NCBI GenBank assembly: GCA_947652605.1
Contig: OX393583.1
Coordinates: forward strand, 9,589,222-9,653,221
Length of the DNA stretch: 64,000 bases
Source of the DNA: Elmis aenea
Taxonomy: Eukaryota; Arthropoda; Insecta; Coleoptera; Elmidae
Reading direction: 5' to 3'
Shown here: positions 11,665 through 23,211 of the stretch, piece after piece
How the letters are laid out: the number at the start of each line of letters is the position of its first letter
Position numbering within the stretch: position 1 is the first letter of the stretch
Position numbers and translations under genes: made by a program
The notes under the pieces: generated by a model
Told to the model about the DNA's origin: nothing
What the model saw: only the letters and a program-made list of their open reading frames with translations
Database searches by the model: none

Positions 11665-14600
11665 TCATTGTTGTACAGCAGGGCCTAGGACATTTTCTAT
11701 GTAATTATATAACAGTTGGCATTTATCTTTTGTGTTCACATCCTTACTAGCTCCCCAGAGGATTAGTCCATCGACGCCTTGTTCAGATAAAGTCCTTAAC
11801 GAATTCTGTAAATCCTCCTAAAACAAAATATAATTTATTATAAAAAAGCACACATACTCGTAATTAGTTGAGCTGTTTTTGTGTGCAGCTTTTGTTTAAA
11901 TTGTTTTTTCCCCTACAACTTAGCCAATATGAAAACATAATATAAATAAGCTTAATAAATCAAGGCTCGATTCCATAAAAGCTAAACCTGGGATTAACCC
12001 CGGAATTAAACTACGTTAACCCACGAACTAGGCGAAATCGGAGCATAGTCGACGCTAATATTTCTAGTTTTAGGGATTAACTTGTATATTAACACCGGTT
12101 TTGCTTCGTGCAATCGGGTCTCAAATAATCAAATAATTTTCTTTTAACATTGTTAATATTCAAGACAAACCTGTGTCAAAAATTGTTCCGTATCTTGATA
12201 TCTATACCAGAAGTATGGTATTATCCTTGTTGGTTTATTAACATATAAGATCATCCTGCGGGATTCTTGTATTCTACCAATTATGAGTTGAACCATTTCA
12301 GCCGACGTTAGGACATTTTTATTGAGGTAAAGTGATGGGTAGAGGTTATCACTTGCTTTAAACAGCCACGATATGCTAAAAATAACACAGTTGCATCGTA
12401 TTGCCAAAACTGGGTTTAGTTTGTAAAATTAATTATGCAGGACAGCGTTATAGGAGTTTAACGCAATTTTTTACGAGTTCTATTAAATTTAATGTTATTT
12501 AAGTTTTTCGCTAATTCAAAAATGTTACAAAAACTGTTTTTGCCCTACATCTACAGGGTGCGCCAATAGTGCGATAAAGTCCATTTATTATAAATACCTC
12601 TCGAAAAAAGAAATCGAGACTACGTACTTAGTTTTTTTAAATCTCTGATAATTACCGAGATACCCCCCCTGTATGGGCATCGAAAATACGCCACCCTGAA
12701 CATAGACCGTATCAATCAATTCTTCTTTTGGAAAATTCATATTGAATATGTTATACTCATTTATTTATGTTTTAACAATTGACAGCAATTTACTCTGACA
12801 TTTGTTACTACAGAAATTATTGTTTCTATTGTCAAAGTCGGGCCTACTCCGAGAAAACTAGGAAATTCCTACACAACGCTTATAAGAATAAGTAAAATGT
12901 AAATATCTCAGAAAATATTCATTTTAGGTATAGGTAAGTATTAAGAAAAGTTGAAGAAAAACAAAAATGCAACAAAATGACGTAATAATATACAGGGTGT
13001 TCCATTTGAAAAATAAAGTTATTGATGTTTGAAAATTGGGAAGTTGGCACATCTATACGAAACACCCTGTATAATATAAATTAATTTTGATGTATTTAGA
13101 CTATGACTACACCTTTTGACTTTGTATGTGCAAAATATCATTTGCCAATTATTATTCATAACGTTGTGCTCTTGAGAAGTATTGCACCCTGTTTTTTTGG
13201 AAATTCAAAGATTTTTTAAGATAAATTGGCAACGTCGCAAAAAATGAAAAAAACAAAATACTGTCATATGGAGATTTTCTTGCTGAATTCGATTATGCAA
13301 AAATATACTGGGTGTTCAATTAAAAAAAATACCTTTAGTGACGCCCCACTTTTATGAAACACCCTGTATACTTGAAAATAATTTTAAAACATGCACGTCT
13401 AGAAATACTATAAGTTTCAATAAAAAACTTTTTTTTATTAAGTTGACATTAAGGGCAATAATGGACTTTATCGCACTATTGGCGCACCCTGGATGTATGA
13501 TTAATATTATATGGAAAAATAATTTGTTTAATGAAGAAATATCAACATAAGTAGTTTTTGTGAAACATAAAAGATAATATTGATAAAAATAAACCCATAA
13601 TACTATTTAACAAGGGAGTTATTTGTTTTGATGCTATGGGCAAAGTACATCACGAGCCCGGTCGTGTAAAAATAAGAAAATCTCAATTACTTCCTTTCAT
13701 CTTACCTCTCATTTTCCTTTAAAACTAGCGCGGGACAACTTGTTTGTTTGTGAGCAGGGGTCATGTTGAAACAATATGGAAACCCGTAATAACCCCAGGT
13801 CGCTCTAGGTCTCAATTCCTTAACAAGTTGTAATGTTCTTTCCATAAACTTCCTGGCATTCTCTTCGAATTTCCTGGCAGCCTCTTTTTCTATAACAGAT
13901 GCCGTTGCAAGCGGATTTAATTGTCTCTCATACTCAATGGATAAATTCTTGTACACCTCTAATTCTCCCCAATGTTGTCTAAAATTTGGCCGCCAACTTT
14001 CGAAGTCGACCACTCCAACACCTGAATTTAAAAAAATGGTAGATAATAGGTGCTGCATTATTAAAGGTTGTGTGAAGAAAACTTGACAGAAAAATGGGGA
14101 AACATGTCTGGAATAGTGGAAAATAAGAAAATATATCCTAAGGAACAACGTACAAGAACTCTTTATCAGTCTACTGTTAAATTTTACACAAATACCTGAA
14201 AAATTTGCGTCTGGTATCAATGCTACAATGTCCTTCTTAAGTTCGTTTAGGTGCAACGTTATATTGCCTTTTTGGGGAATTCCCCCATTTCTGTAAACCG
14301 TTTGGGATCCATCCGCCGTCTTGAGGACGGCAGGAAAATCACCAGGATCATAAAGGACGGCGATTTTATTGCCGCGAAACTGGTCACCGTTGTTTTGCGT
14401 TATGTTAAATCTGTTGGCCAAGCTTGTGAAGCTTATGTTGTGAGGAGCACATTGTATTGTTGGTGTATTCCAGTAAATTGGAAAGTTTCTCTTCGTAAAT
14501 AAGGCGCTAAAAATAAAAAAGTATTAGCAAACCAAAGCTAAACATTACAGGAAGATTTCATAATTTTAATTATTGTCTTATGAGAATGAAATGATACCTG

Positions 14601-16703
14601 CAGGTATATAGTTTTAAATATTTAGGAACGACAATTGCAGAGAACGGTAAATTGGAAGAAGAACTAAATGATAGAATAGCTGGTGAGACGAAATTTTATC
14701 ATGCCACTGATAAATGTTGACAAGTAAGAAGGTGATCTCGAAAGAAACTAAGACGCAGTGCACATACCAATTTTAACTTATAGTTCAGAAACTAGGGCAC
14801 TAACAAAAAAACAAAAGAAAGGATACAGACGCAGGAGATTTTTAAGAATTTTAGAAGGATTTAATCGATAATATAGACAACGATAAAATCAAAAAGTAGA
14901 GGAAGACCAAGACCTAAATGGAAAAACGAAGTGGGGAATAGACTAGAAGAAAAATGAGTCAGCTGAAGAGATATGCCTTATTTTTTTCCCCCCGCTGAGG
15001 TGGTCCCCTTCCGGGTTCCTGTACTGCGACCTATTGGTCTATTGTACCCTCTGGTGATAGCCCCTTAAAGAAGTCCTGTGTTTTTGAAAAACCTAAGGAT
15101 TATCTTTAAGGGTGTTTTTCTTAACTCTTTTTGGTTGGCTTTTTCCATCCCTAGAAGTCTACACCAATAGGGTGTGAATCCTTCACACTGGCATAATACA
15201 TCAAGAGGAGTTTCTTCTTCTTCACCACATCCTCTGCATATATCGGTCTCTTAGAGCCCTATTATGTAGAAGTGTTTGTTTGGCCCACAGTGACCTGTGA
15301 CGAGGCCTATGGCTGCTCTGATGTCTGCTCTGCTCATCCTGAGCATTTTTTCTTTCTTTTCTTTAGAGACCATTGACAGGATAACCTTAGAATGAGCTTG
15401 TCCTGCAACTTTTTCAATGAGCATTATGCCCAAGAGATGTGCCTTAGTTAGCCAATTATAGACAGATATTGAGAAACAAACAGTAACCAGGAGAAACATA
15501 TCTCGACACCAAAAGGCACAAGAGGACCCGATTAAGATGACGTTGGAATGAACAGTTCACAGCCTATTCCATAAAGGGCGAAATTTTTCACGAATTGTCT
15601 GTATTTTTATCAATACCGTCCTTCTTAAGTTTGATTTTAGGGTTTTCGAGGTTTGCACTTGACGGTCCCCCAAGTGAAAAAATTCTGCGTTTTGTAAAAA
15701 TTTCGAAAAATGCTTTAGCTCAGGGGCTTCAGAATGATGATTAGCTTCGGGCTTCCAAGGAGTTAGATCCGCCACGTATTGACAGATTTTATGGTTTGTT
15801 CCAACAACGCTATGTATAGGGTGGCCTATTTTCGATGCCCATACAGGGTATCTCGGTTATTATCAGAGATAGAACAAAAAACCAAGTACGTAATCTTGAT
15901 TTATTTTTTCGAGAGAAATTCATTGCCACAAACAGATTTTTGATATCTTTTTAAATTTCGAAACATAGCCAAAAACCGATTTTTGGCACTTTTCAAAAAT
16001 GTTAAATATCTCGCGTAAACAAAAAGATAGAGAAAAACTTTTTAAAAAAATTTGGCATGATTTTTTGTCAATACATGAACTAGTCAGCGTACGGTCAAAA
16101 CAGAACGGGAATGAAGGCATGTACTAACGCTTGGATTTTTACACGCTTGCGCTGTTCACAACTAACGTGAGCTCTGGTAGCTATGCATCGCCCTCCCAAT
16201 CCCATTTAGCACTGGATTCTTAAATGTTATGAAATTTAAGTGGTGAATACTCCTACCACTTCTAACCGCTTACCTAACTACGAAATTCCAGGAAAATTAT
16301 GATTAAAGAATTTTTGCAGTTCGTGTATCGGCTTAGCTCTTATGCTTTATTAGTTTTTGCAGTTCGAGTGGTACTTAAGTATAAGATTAAAATGTCTGCA
16401 GTTCGAGTGCGCCCGGATAAACTGGTTCATGTACTAACTCATGAATTGTTTTAAATCGCTTGTTGGAACAAGCATCTAAAATTGCTGTTAAAATATCGGT
16501 AACTTACAGGTATCAAAACCTTTATCAATCCACCGGTAATTAAAAAAGTCTAAAAATTTGTAAACTCACACAAAAATGTTAGATTTGCCCTTAACTAAAC
16601 TAAAGCTACATAAAATTATATTCAAAAGTATGTACCTGCATTGTCTGTCTGCAATTAAAAGCATGTACAACAAGCTGCACACTATAAGAACGTCTCGAAA
16701 CAT
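11665..16703 (-). CDS. Hyaluronidase gene B (GH56), secreted, five exons
   Basis: Paralogue of gene A with the same architecture. Minus-strand exons 16636-16703, 14196-14506, 13706-14021, 12171-12375 and 11665-11817 give 1053 nt (350 aa). The signal peptide starts MFRDVLIVCSLLYMLL. It lacks four residues relative to gene A just after the signal peptide (ALFTKRNF against ALFTNKVPKRNF). The active-site segment GVGVVDFESW places the acidic pair at D132 and E134. All four expected cysteines are kept (TIQC, PYCFN, TSCP, DKC). Differences from A are scattered substitutions with no stop or frameshift, so both copies are probably functional. All splice sites are GT-AG. The gene reads toward gene A, and no promoter motif was recognised. 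Confidence 0.92.
12553..13491. mobile_element. TIR element in intron 3 of hyaluronidase B
   Basis: Inverted ends CAGGGTGCGCCAATAGTGCG (12553) and the exact complement ending 13491, with about 32 bp of perfect TIR reaching TAAAGTCCATT. Two mini-units with TACAGGGTGTT ends lie inside (12994-13077 and 13308-13374). A fragment of another family is near 12650-12710. It is not present in gene A. Confidence 0.8.
12994..13077. repeat. Short 84-bp TIR unit
   Basis: TACAGGGTGTTCCATTTGAA at the left faces GAAACACCCTGTATA at the right with only about 50 bases between. Similar 65-85-bp units are at 13308-13374, 62840-62907 and 63139-63224. Confidence 0.6.
14600..14985 (+). mobile_element. LINE reverse-transcriptase C-terminal fragment, copy B
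   Basis: Duplicate of 4995-5345 (TIAENGKLEEELNDRIAG.T and later blocks), with independent small indels. It marks the shared ancestry of the two intron-1 sequences. Confidence 0.65.
14988..15500 (-). pseudogene. LINE C-terminal RNase H-region remnant
   Basis: Minus strand 15251-15499 translates with MSRADIRAAIGLVTGHCGPN, the end of a LINE RNase H domain. The next frame gives EEEETPL and LLGMEKANQKEL. This matches the zinc-knuckle-like tail of the LINE remnant at 59862-60120. Stops and frame changes interrupt it. It is present only in copy B. Confidence 0.65.
15794..16473. mobile_element. TIR element in intron 1 of hyaluronidase B
   Basis: Ends are inverted TTTGTTCCAACAA-type repeats (15795 and near 16458-16473). 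A related single end occurs near 36079-36160 in a citron intron. A fragment with TAGGGTGGCCTATTTTCGAT lies near 15818. Confidence 0.5.
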
Positions 16704-17028
16704 GTTTTCGCTTTTGCGGTTACTAAAATAATGATTTACCTCGCTTACGCAAAATATATATATAGCAAAAATTTCCAGATGGAAAATTTTGGTGGTACAA
16801 TAACAATATTGTCATAGCCCGAGATAACGTCTTATTTAATTTTTTTAAAAGCAAACAGCGACAAAACAGGAAAGCAACAATTAAAATAGGGGAAATATTG
16901 GTAATTGCTAAATATTTTTATGTCATGTATCTCGTTTTGAAAGTGGTATAATTACACGGTCCATGTTATCGTTAAATATTTATTTACTATCGTGTAATTA
17001 TACAACCTTGTAATATTATTTTCATGTA

Positions 17029-17265
17029 CAGTGAAATCTCCCTTGACTGACACCTCCGATAAGCGGTAACCTCTCTTAACCGGACGATTTTACGAGAACC
17101 TAAATTTTATATTGATACTTCTAATAAATATTACCCTATTAAGCGGACTCTCAATTAAACGGACTCTCAATTAAACGGACACGAACAGCAAGTTTCACTC
17201 CCTTTTAACGATAAAACTTCTCTTGTACGGACACAAATGGAATACAAGCCCTTAACTTTTTTTTT
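17029..17265. mobile_element. Pogo/Tigger-like element end
   Basis: Begins (TA)CAGTGAAATCTCCCTTGA, a terminus of the pogo branch of Tc1/mariner elements. Repeats of AAACGGAC and ACTCTCAATT follow. The right terminus was not located. It sits at the point where the two duplicated blocks stop matching. Confidence 0.55.
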
Positions 17266-17278
17266 ATGTCTATGTGTC

Positions 17279-17346
17279 GGGGTGCAGAAATTGCTCGAAT
17301 ACAATTGCTCGTAAAACAATTGCTCGAATGGAAAATTGCTCGAAAA
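17279..17346. repeat. Iterated AATTGCTCGAA terminus, solo
   Basis: GGGGTGCAG is followed by four AATTGCTCG repeats spaced 15-18 bp apart. This is the same as the left end of the complete element at 57046-58647. No right end is visible within the next 2 kb. Confidence 0.7.
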
Positions 17347-17749
17347 AATGAAAAAATATTACATTTTTATATATACAAAATAATTAAATGTACTAGAAAA
17401 GTTGTTTACATTTGTTTACACTTAGAAAAATGTATTTAAATTTATTTGCAAATCATGTACACTTATTCAATTTTTTGTTACATAGGTACATGGTGAGAAC
17501 CGTCCTATATGTATTTGAATATGTATTTTACACAACAAAATGCCTGTAATTAAAGAATTATGTTTAAAAGATAACACTCATGGAGCAATTTGCATAGATT
17601 TTATACAAAGCTTAAATGTTTAACCTTCATCAGCTGACCGTTAACGTTTTTGAAATACATGACCTCCACTGTCCAATGTTTTACGTCAATCATGAAAGCA
17701 TTTCGAGGAAGGGTTGTATTGATGTTTGTTCTTTCATCATGCATTATAT

Positions 17750-18340
17750 CAGGGGTGGCAAACGCGCGGCCCGCGGGCCTTGAACATTTTTCCGGCCCGC
17801 GAGATTCATCACACTTTTACAAAACATATTTATTTTATAATGGCCAAAGTAGTGAAAACCAATGTATTAAAAAAATACATTATTTGTGCATACATATCTT
17901 CAAAAATTAGGAAATTGTTGTTATTTGAATCGCAATTAAAAAGTAATAACGCTCACAACTTACCATTGTTGAAAGAATTTAAGAAATCAAAATGTAACAA
18001 TTACATTAAGAAAACTTACAGCTGCCTTTGAAAGCCGATTCAGTAATTTAGAGTTAGACAAATACAACAAAAATTTTGAAATATATTCATCTCCCTTTCA
18101 TGTTGAAATCTAGTCGGCCTCAGAATTTCTCCAAATGGAACTGGTTGACACAGTGCAATATTGAATTAAAACACATTTTTGAAACATCAGAATCAAAAAT
18201 AGATTTTTATAACACTTACGTCACAAAAGAGAAATTTTCCAATTTGAGAAATCTGGCACAAAAAGTTGTTAGCGCTTTTGGTTCAACTTACACCTGCGAA
18301 TCGTTTTTTTTTTCGAAAATGAAATTGACCAAAAGACAAA
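17750..18340 (+). pseudogene. hAT element with transposase C-terminal remnant
   Basis: Starts with the hAT-type terminus CAGGGGTGGCAAACGCG and a GC-rich block (GCGGCCCGCGGGCC). From 18000 to 18330, across at least two frames, it encodes FESRFSNLEL, then KFSNLRNLAQKVVSAFGSTY and SKMKLTK. This is the dimerisation region of hAT transposases related to the GTF2IRD2/ZBED-type group. Frameshifts show it is dead. Confidence 0.75.
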
Positions 18341-18344
18341 AAGC

Positions 18345-20130
18345 ATTTCCCGGGAAATATAAAATAGCTTAAAATGGACCGGGATCCCGGGAAAGAAACC
18401 CTAGTTCAGACAAATTAACTAATGTGTTTAAAACTATTGTCAAAATACTAGGTTGTTTTCATAAAAACTATTTTGCTGTTATTAAAATGTTGGGAATAAC
18501 TATTTTATTCACCAAAATAATAAATCTTTTAAACAAAAATATTTTATTTTTATCCACAAAAAATTACCATAATTACCAATCTTGCTTTCCATTAATCTAT
18601 TATTGTGACTCAGAAGTGGGTATTATTTAAAATTTTAAATACTTTTAATAACTTAAATTGTTTATCTAATTTAAAAAACGGTTAAGGTAAGTTACGTAAT
18701 TTAAATTTAAAATTAAAATTTGTATTTCACCTATTTTTTATTTAAATACTTGTGCCAGTATTTGTAGATAATATTTAAATATTAAAATTATTTTAAACTT
18801 TTTTATGGTATTTGGATTATTTTAAAATATTTAAATTACTAAGTTTGAAGATCTGTAAATAAAATTAAATATTTAAATATTTTCTCTGTGTCCAATTTGC
18901 CATGAAAATGTGACTAATTGAGTTTGCTTACTCACTTAGTAAAATATTTTTTTTCCTAACAGCGCAGAGGGCAAAATAATGAGTATTTAGCACGACTATT
19001 GTTTTCATATATTCAGTCAATATTTCCACACTTTGCAGACAAAATGAGTGGCAAATTTCACGTGAAATTGTCTTTACTTTGTTAATTCCAGTTTTCGTCT
19101 GTAGCGCTAGACTTTGCGCTTTTCCCATTTTTCACGAAAAAATAAAAATCGTATTTTAGGGCTGAACAGTCAGTTTTTTCGATTTCCACGACACTCTATT
19201 TGCTTCAATTAGAAGAAAAATGGTCGAATATCTCGAAAAGTATGAGTTTTGGGTATAGGACATACTTAACAAAAAATGAAACTCTCTTAAAGACGAATTC
19301 GATGACACAAGAAAATGCAGAGGTTTGTATTTGAAAAAATTGAGTTACGAGCTTTTGAATATCATAAAAGTTGCCACCTATTTATGAACACCCTGTATGC
19401 GTGAGTCAAACTTTTTCGTTTCGAGCTAATAGAGCAATGTTTTCTGCATGTCCTTACCAAATTACGACTCTGTACTTCGAAAAATGACTTCAGGAGAATT
19501 TCTTAAATAGAGACTTAAAATCTTAAAAAATGTGAAAATTATTTTTTTTTAGTGACAAGGCCGCATAAAAACCTGTAGTATTTCATATTGATGCAAAGCT
19601 AAAATAAAGGCGGTCATAAATATGAAATAAAAATTGGGTATTGTATTTGAATTAAAAAGTTGCTATTAGTTCCAGAGAGGTGACTCACCCTGTATATTTG
19701 AAAATATTTTTATCGTGTTTGGAAGAAAAAACTGTATGAAAAAGGAAATAGCGTTTGAATCAACTTTCTATCTCAAACCGTTTAGCCACAATCGACCGAT
19801 CCCGCACTAATGACTCATTTAGTAAGTAAATTGTGGGTTAAATTGCCCAAAGCGTGAGAAAGAAAGAGAACCACTAGACAAAGATAATATGTGTATTGCA
19901 AGTGCACATTCTTGAGTGCACTTGACCACAAAAGTTTCGAATTTGAATAAACATATATCGCGTAATAATCAAATTATTTTAATTACAGGATTGTATACAC
20001 AAATGACAAATATGTATACTTTTTTATGGCTGGTTTTCGAGAATTTAATTAACCTAAACGTAAAAACTTCTAGAAATCCCAATCAAAAATTGCAGCGCAA
20101 AGTGTACAGATGGAATTTCAGTGGCGCTTA
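18345..20130. other. AT-rich intergenic stretch without genes
   Basis: Very AT-rich to about 18900. Two isolated TIR ends are seen (ACACCCTGTATGCGTG near 19390 and CTCACCCTGTATATTT near 19688). No splice-bounded coding segment, RNA gene or clear full-length element was recognised. Confidence 0.5.
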
Positions 20131-20574
20131 AGTCCCCACCTACACAAATCGTCCGCGCATTCAAGTTCAGACAGAAATTATTAACTTTAGTTGACTTGTA
20201 CTTCTTTATTTCACCACTGAGGACGCCACCTCCTTGACCTCACTCCAGTAGGCGGAGCAACTTGCTTGTATACAAGGGACGCTTAAAAATTATTGTACAG
20301 AATCATTCAACACTCTCAAACGTTATTTGTTAAATTAAAATTATTAAAAATAACTCTAATTTACATCATAGCTCGTTATTATAAGCACCTACACAAAGAA
20401 AGCATTGTTTTTAAGTGTCTGTCAATAGGATTTTGTTACAAGATTTTCAATTAACCCTTATATAATGCAACTTATTTATTCGTATTTAAGATTTTTGCCA
20501 CATTGGCGCTACGATACAGACAACATCGCTTAAACTGGTTAGTGCGCATGACAATTGATTTCATTCTAGAAAAG

Positions 20575-20765
20575 ACAGTATGCAACCCACTAAACGTTGC
20601 GCCTATTGCTAGACAACCACGACACAAAACGCCTAGATAGGCATGCAACTAATTTGACATAATAGTTACACAGGCTGTCTAAAAATGACAAAAGCAGGCG
20701 TTTTGTTCAGCACACTGCATACCCATATAGGCGCAACGTGTTGAGTGAGTTGCGTTTTGTAATTA
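20575..20765. mobile_element. Possible small TIR element
   Basis: The inverted blocks AACGTTGCGCCTAT (near 20593) and ATAGGCGCAACGTG (near 20724), with outer TGCAAC/GTTGCG ends, form an imperfect hairpin of about 190 bp. The target duplication is not clear. Confidence 0.35.
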
Positions 20766-20859
20766 TGAATTACAATAAAAACTGAACAATATTGTTCTTT
20801 TGACAAACAAAATTAATTTCTGCAGTATACAGTACCAAGGTAATCGTAAACTTCAATAA

Positions 20860-21520
20860 AAATTAAAATAAATTGGATTAAGATTAAGTTACTAAAGATT
20901 TGGTTTTGGAGCAGAACTGTCAAAACACATTTATTAGTAAAAATCCAATAAAAATTAAACAATGCAATATTTATGTCTCAAATATGGATTTATAAAGTAT
21001 ATTGCACTAACTCAATCGAAAAAGAATATAAAAATCAAACCATATCTGGTAACGATTAAATTATTAAAATGGTTGTTTTAGACCAGAACTGTCAAAACCC
21101 AATTTGCTAGTAAAAATCCAATAAAAATGAAACGATGGAATAATTACGTCTTAAATATGATTTTATAAAGTACACTGGACTAACGCAATCGAAAAAAGAA
21201 ATAAAAATTAAAATAGATCTAGTAACGATTAAGTTATTAAAAATTTTGTTTTGGATTAGAGCTGTCAAAACACATGTATCAGTAAAAATCTAATAACAAT
21301 TAAATGATAACAGTCTTTATGTGTCTAATATGAATTTATGAAGTATATTGTATCAAGTTAATCTGTAACTTGCCTAAAATTTAAAATATTGATGGTTACG
21401 AATAAGTTGTTAAGAAATATGAATTTCTGAAGTATACTGTACTAAGTCAATCGAGAACTTGAACAAAATTTAAAACATTTAAGATAAAGAATAAGTTATT
21501 AAGAAATGTGTTTTAGACCA
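20860..21520. repeat. Tandem array, period about 173 bp
   Basis: The block GATTAAGTTACTAAA recurs at 20882, 21054, 21227 and 21400 (spacing 172-173), with a shortened last step to 21489. Other landmarks repeat in phase: AGAACTGTCAAAAC, AGTAAAAATCCAATAA, AAAGTATATTG and TCAATCGA. Units have diverged noticeably, so the array is old. It lies just downstream of the citron 3' end. Confidence 0.8.
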
Positions 21521-21747
21521 TTAAATATTTCAGTAGAGTAATTGTTCTCTTTTTACGCACTTTTGGCAACCCTAACTTGACTGAAAGAAATAAGACCTGG
21601 TATATTCATACTTGCAACATCAATTGTTTTGCAATTGTTAATTTGGACTTAAAAATCAAGTTTTCGTTGTCTACAGTATTTTGTTTTGCAAGTGACAGGG
21701 CATATTTTCATTTGTTAAAAAAAAAAAAGGCATACAGTACAAAACTT

Positions 21748-21753
21748 TTTATT
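21748..21753 (-). promoter_or_regulatory. Candidate polyadenylation signal for citron
   Basis: AATAAA on the minus strand about 240 nt past the citron stop codon. The intervening sequence has no other feature and would be the 3' UTR. This placement rests on the hexamer alone. Confidence 0.4.
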
Positions 21754-21994
21754 CAAAATATAAACTTACTACATATAAAGGGTGGACTAGCCACAAAAAA
21801 CTTAGTATACCTACAAAAATAAATAAGTATCATACATATAAGTATCTCATATAAGGCAAGAAACAAACAAGTAGTTTTGATCATCAAAAAGTAAATAAAT
21901 AAAAACAAAAGAAGCAGAGTAGCTAAACACAAAACAATTTAAAAACAGTTCACTTAGATCTATAAAAATAAAAATAATAGAGGATCTGCTTAAC

Positions 21995-23211
21995 CTAGAG
22001 ATTGGTACAAGACGAAAATGTGACTTTTTTCTGGCCGACTTGGATCATTTCCTGGTCGGTGCTGTCCGTGTCGACATCGCTCAAGTGTCCATCTAAGCTC
22101 GCTATGATCGAGCTGGTGAAACTGAATTCTTCACTGTCCAAGTCGACTTCTCTGGGATTCTCCGATTCCGTACTGTCCGTCGTGATGGACAGGGTATCGG
22201 AATCGACCCCACGGCCTTCGATGAATCGAACTTCTTTCGACAACCCGATGTAAACGCCTTTTTTACCGTTCCCCAAATACCGGGGGCTGTTCAAATCGAT
22301 CTTGAAATGTTCGAAATTTTGCGACGAGTCCGACGATTCGCTGCTGAAGCCGTTGCAAGTATCGGGCTTAATCTTTATCACTTCGACGGACGAAAAATGA
22401 GTGATGTAAAGGTAAGGAGCGTGGAAATAGAAGGCCTTCGGCATGTGCGACCATTTCAGCTCGTCCAGTCGCGAGCTCCTTCCGTATTCGTCGACGAACA
22501 CGCCGAACTCCTTGAAACAAAGCAAAAATTCGGCCGGATTTTTCGAGATCATCACCACGGCCATCGGGAACGACCTCATTTTGTGCCACTTGACGACCTG
22601 GCTCAGTCGCTTGTCCGAGATGTCGATGAACTCCTCGGCTTCGAAACTCGCGAGGTCGATCTCGAAAAATTTGTTCGGCCCGACTATGAGGCTGTGTTCC
22701 GTGAACAGCATGCAACTGGTCGGTTCGGCCGTGTCCAGGATCCGTACCGGCGAGAACTCCCTCCTCTGGTAGTCGTAGTTCATGATGATCAATTGTTTCG
22801 AGGTCGCGACGCACAGCATGAAACGCTTCACGAAATCCGACGTCTGGAAGATGTGGAAGCCGTGCATGTTGTTGACGTTTATCTGCTTGAAGTCGAGGGT
22901 CGGTTTGGAGCAAGGGGCGCACTGCGCGACGTTCTCCAAATGGTTCAGATCGCAGCTGATCAGGACCCGGTTGATATCGACGATCATGACGGCAAGATTG
23001 ACGGTTGGGAGTAGCACGATTTGATGTACGTGCGAGGGGCCCGATATGTGAATCATCGAGTTATCATGGCACGAATATAAACCTTGTTCGGTTCCTAGCA
23101 CTTTGTCGTCGTTTACATATGCAAAACAATTGACATCTATGTCTTCTTGCCAGGACATGATTGTTTCTCCAAGGTACTTTGATCCATTTTCATTCAAGAT
23201 CGCCTGTAATG
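21995..23211 (-). CDS. sti: Citron exon 13: CNH domain and C-terminus
   Basis: Residues 1528-1931 and stop. Reads [16 protein letters not shown], then the beta-propeller-like CNH domain ([20 protein letters not shown]), then an acidic Ser/Thr-rich tail. The acceptor used is the one before CATTACAG, because the next AG would give an early stop. Base composition is clearly more GC-rich than the other exons. The antisense strand has long chance open frames. Confidence 0.95.

Larger units (their letters stand above)
11523..17027. repeat. Segmental duplication, copy B (hyaluronidase gene B)
   Basis: Collinear partner of 365-7200. The intron-1 LINE fragment, all five exons and the promoter-side sequence match. 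It is shorter than copy A because it lacks the hAT and 1441-2889 insertions. It has its own insertions at 12553-13491, 14988-15500 and 15794-16473. Confidence 0.8.

Noticed and set aside
13702..14421. A single 239-codon intronless hyaluronidase frame
   Set aside because: The open frame runs through a short intron (14022-14195) by chance. Splice sites and homology show two exons.
22307..23014. Plus-strand open frames of up to 235 codons opposite citron exon 13
   Set aside because: They are antisense shadows of the GC-rich CNH exon with no similarity to known domains.
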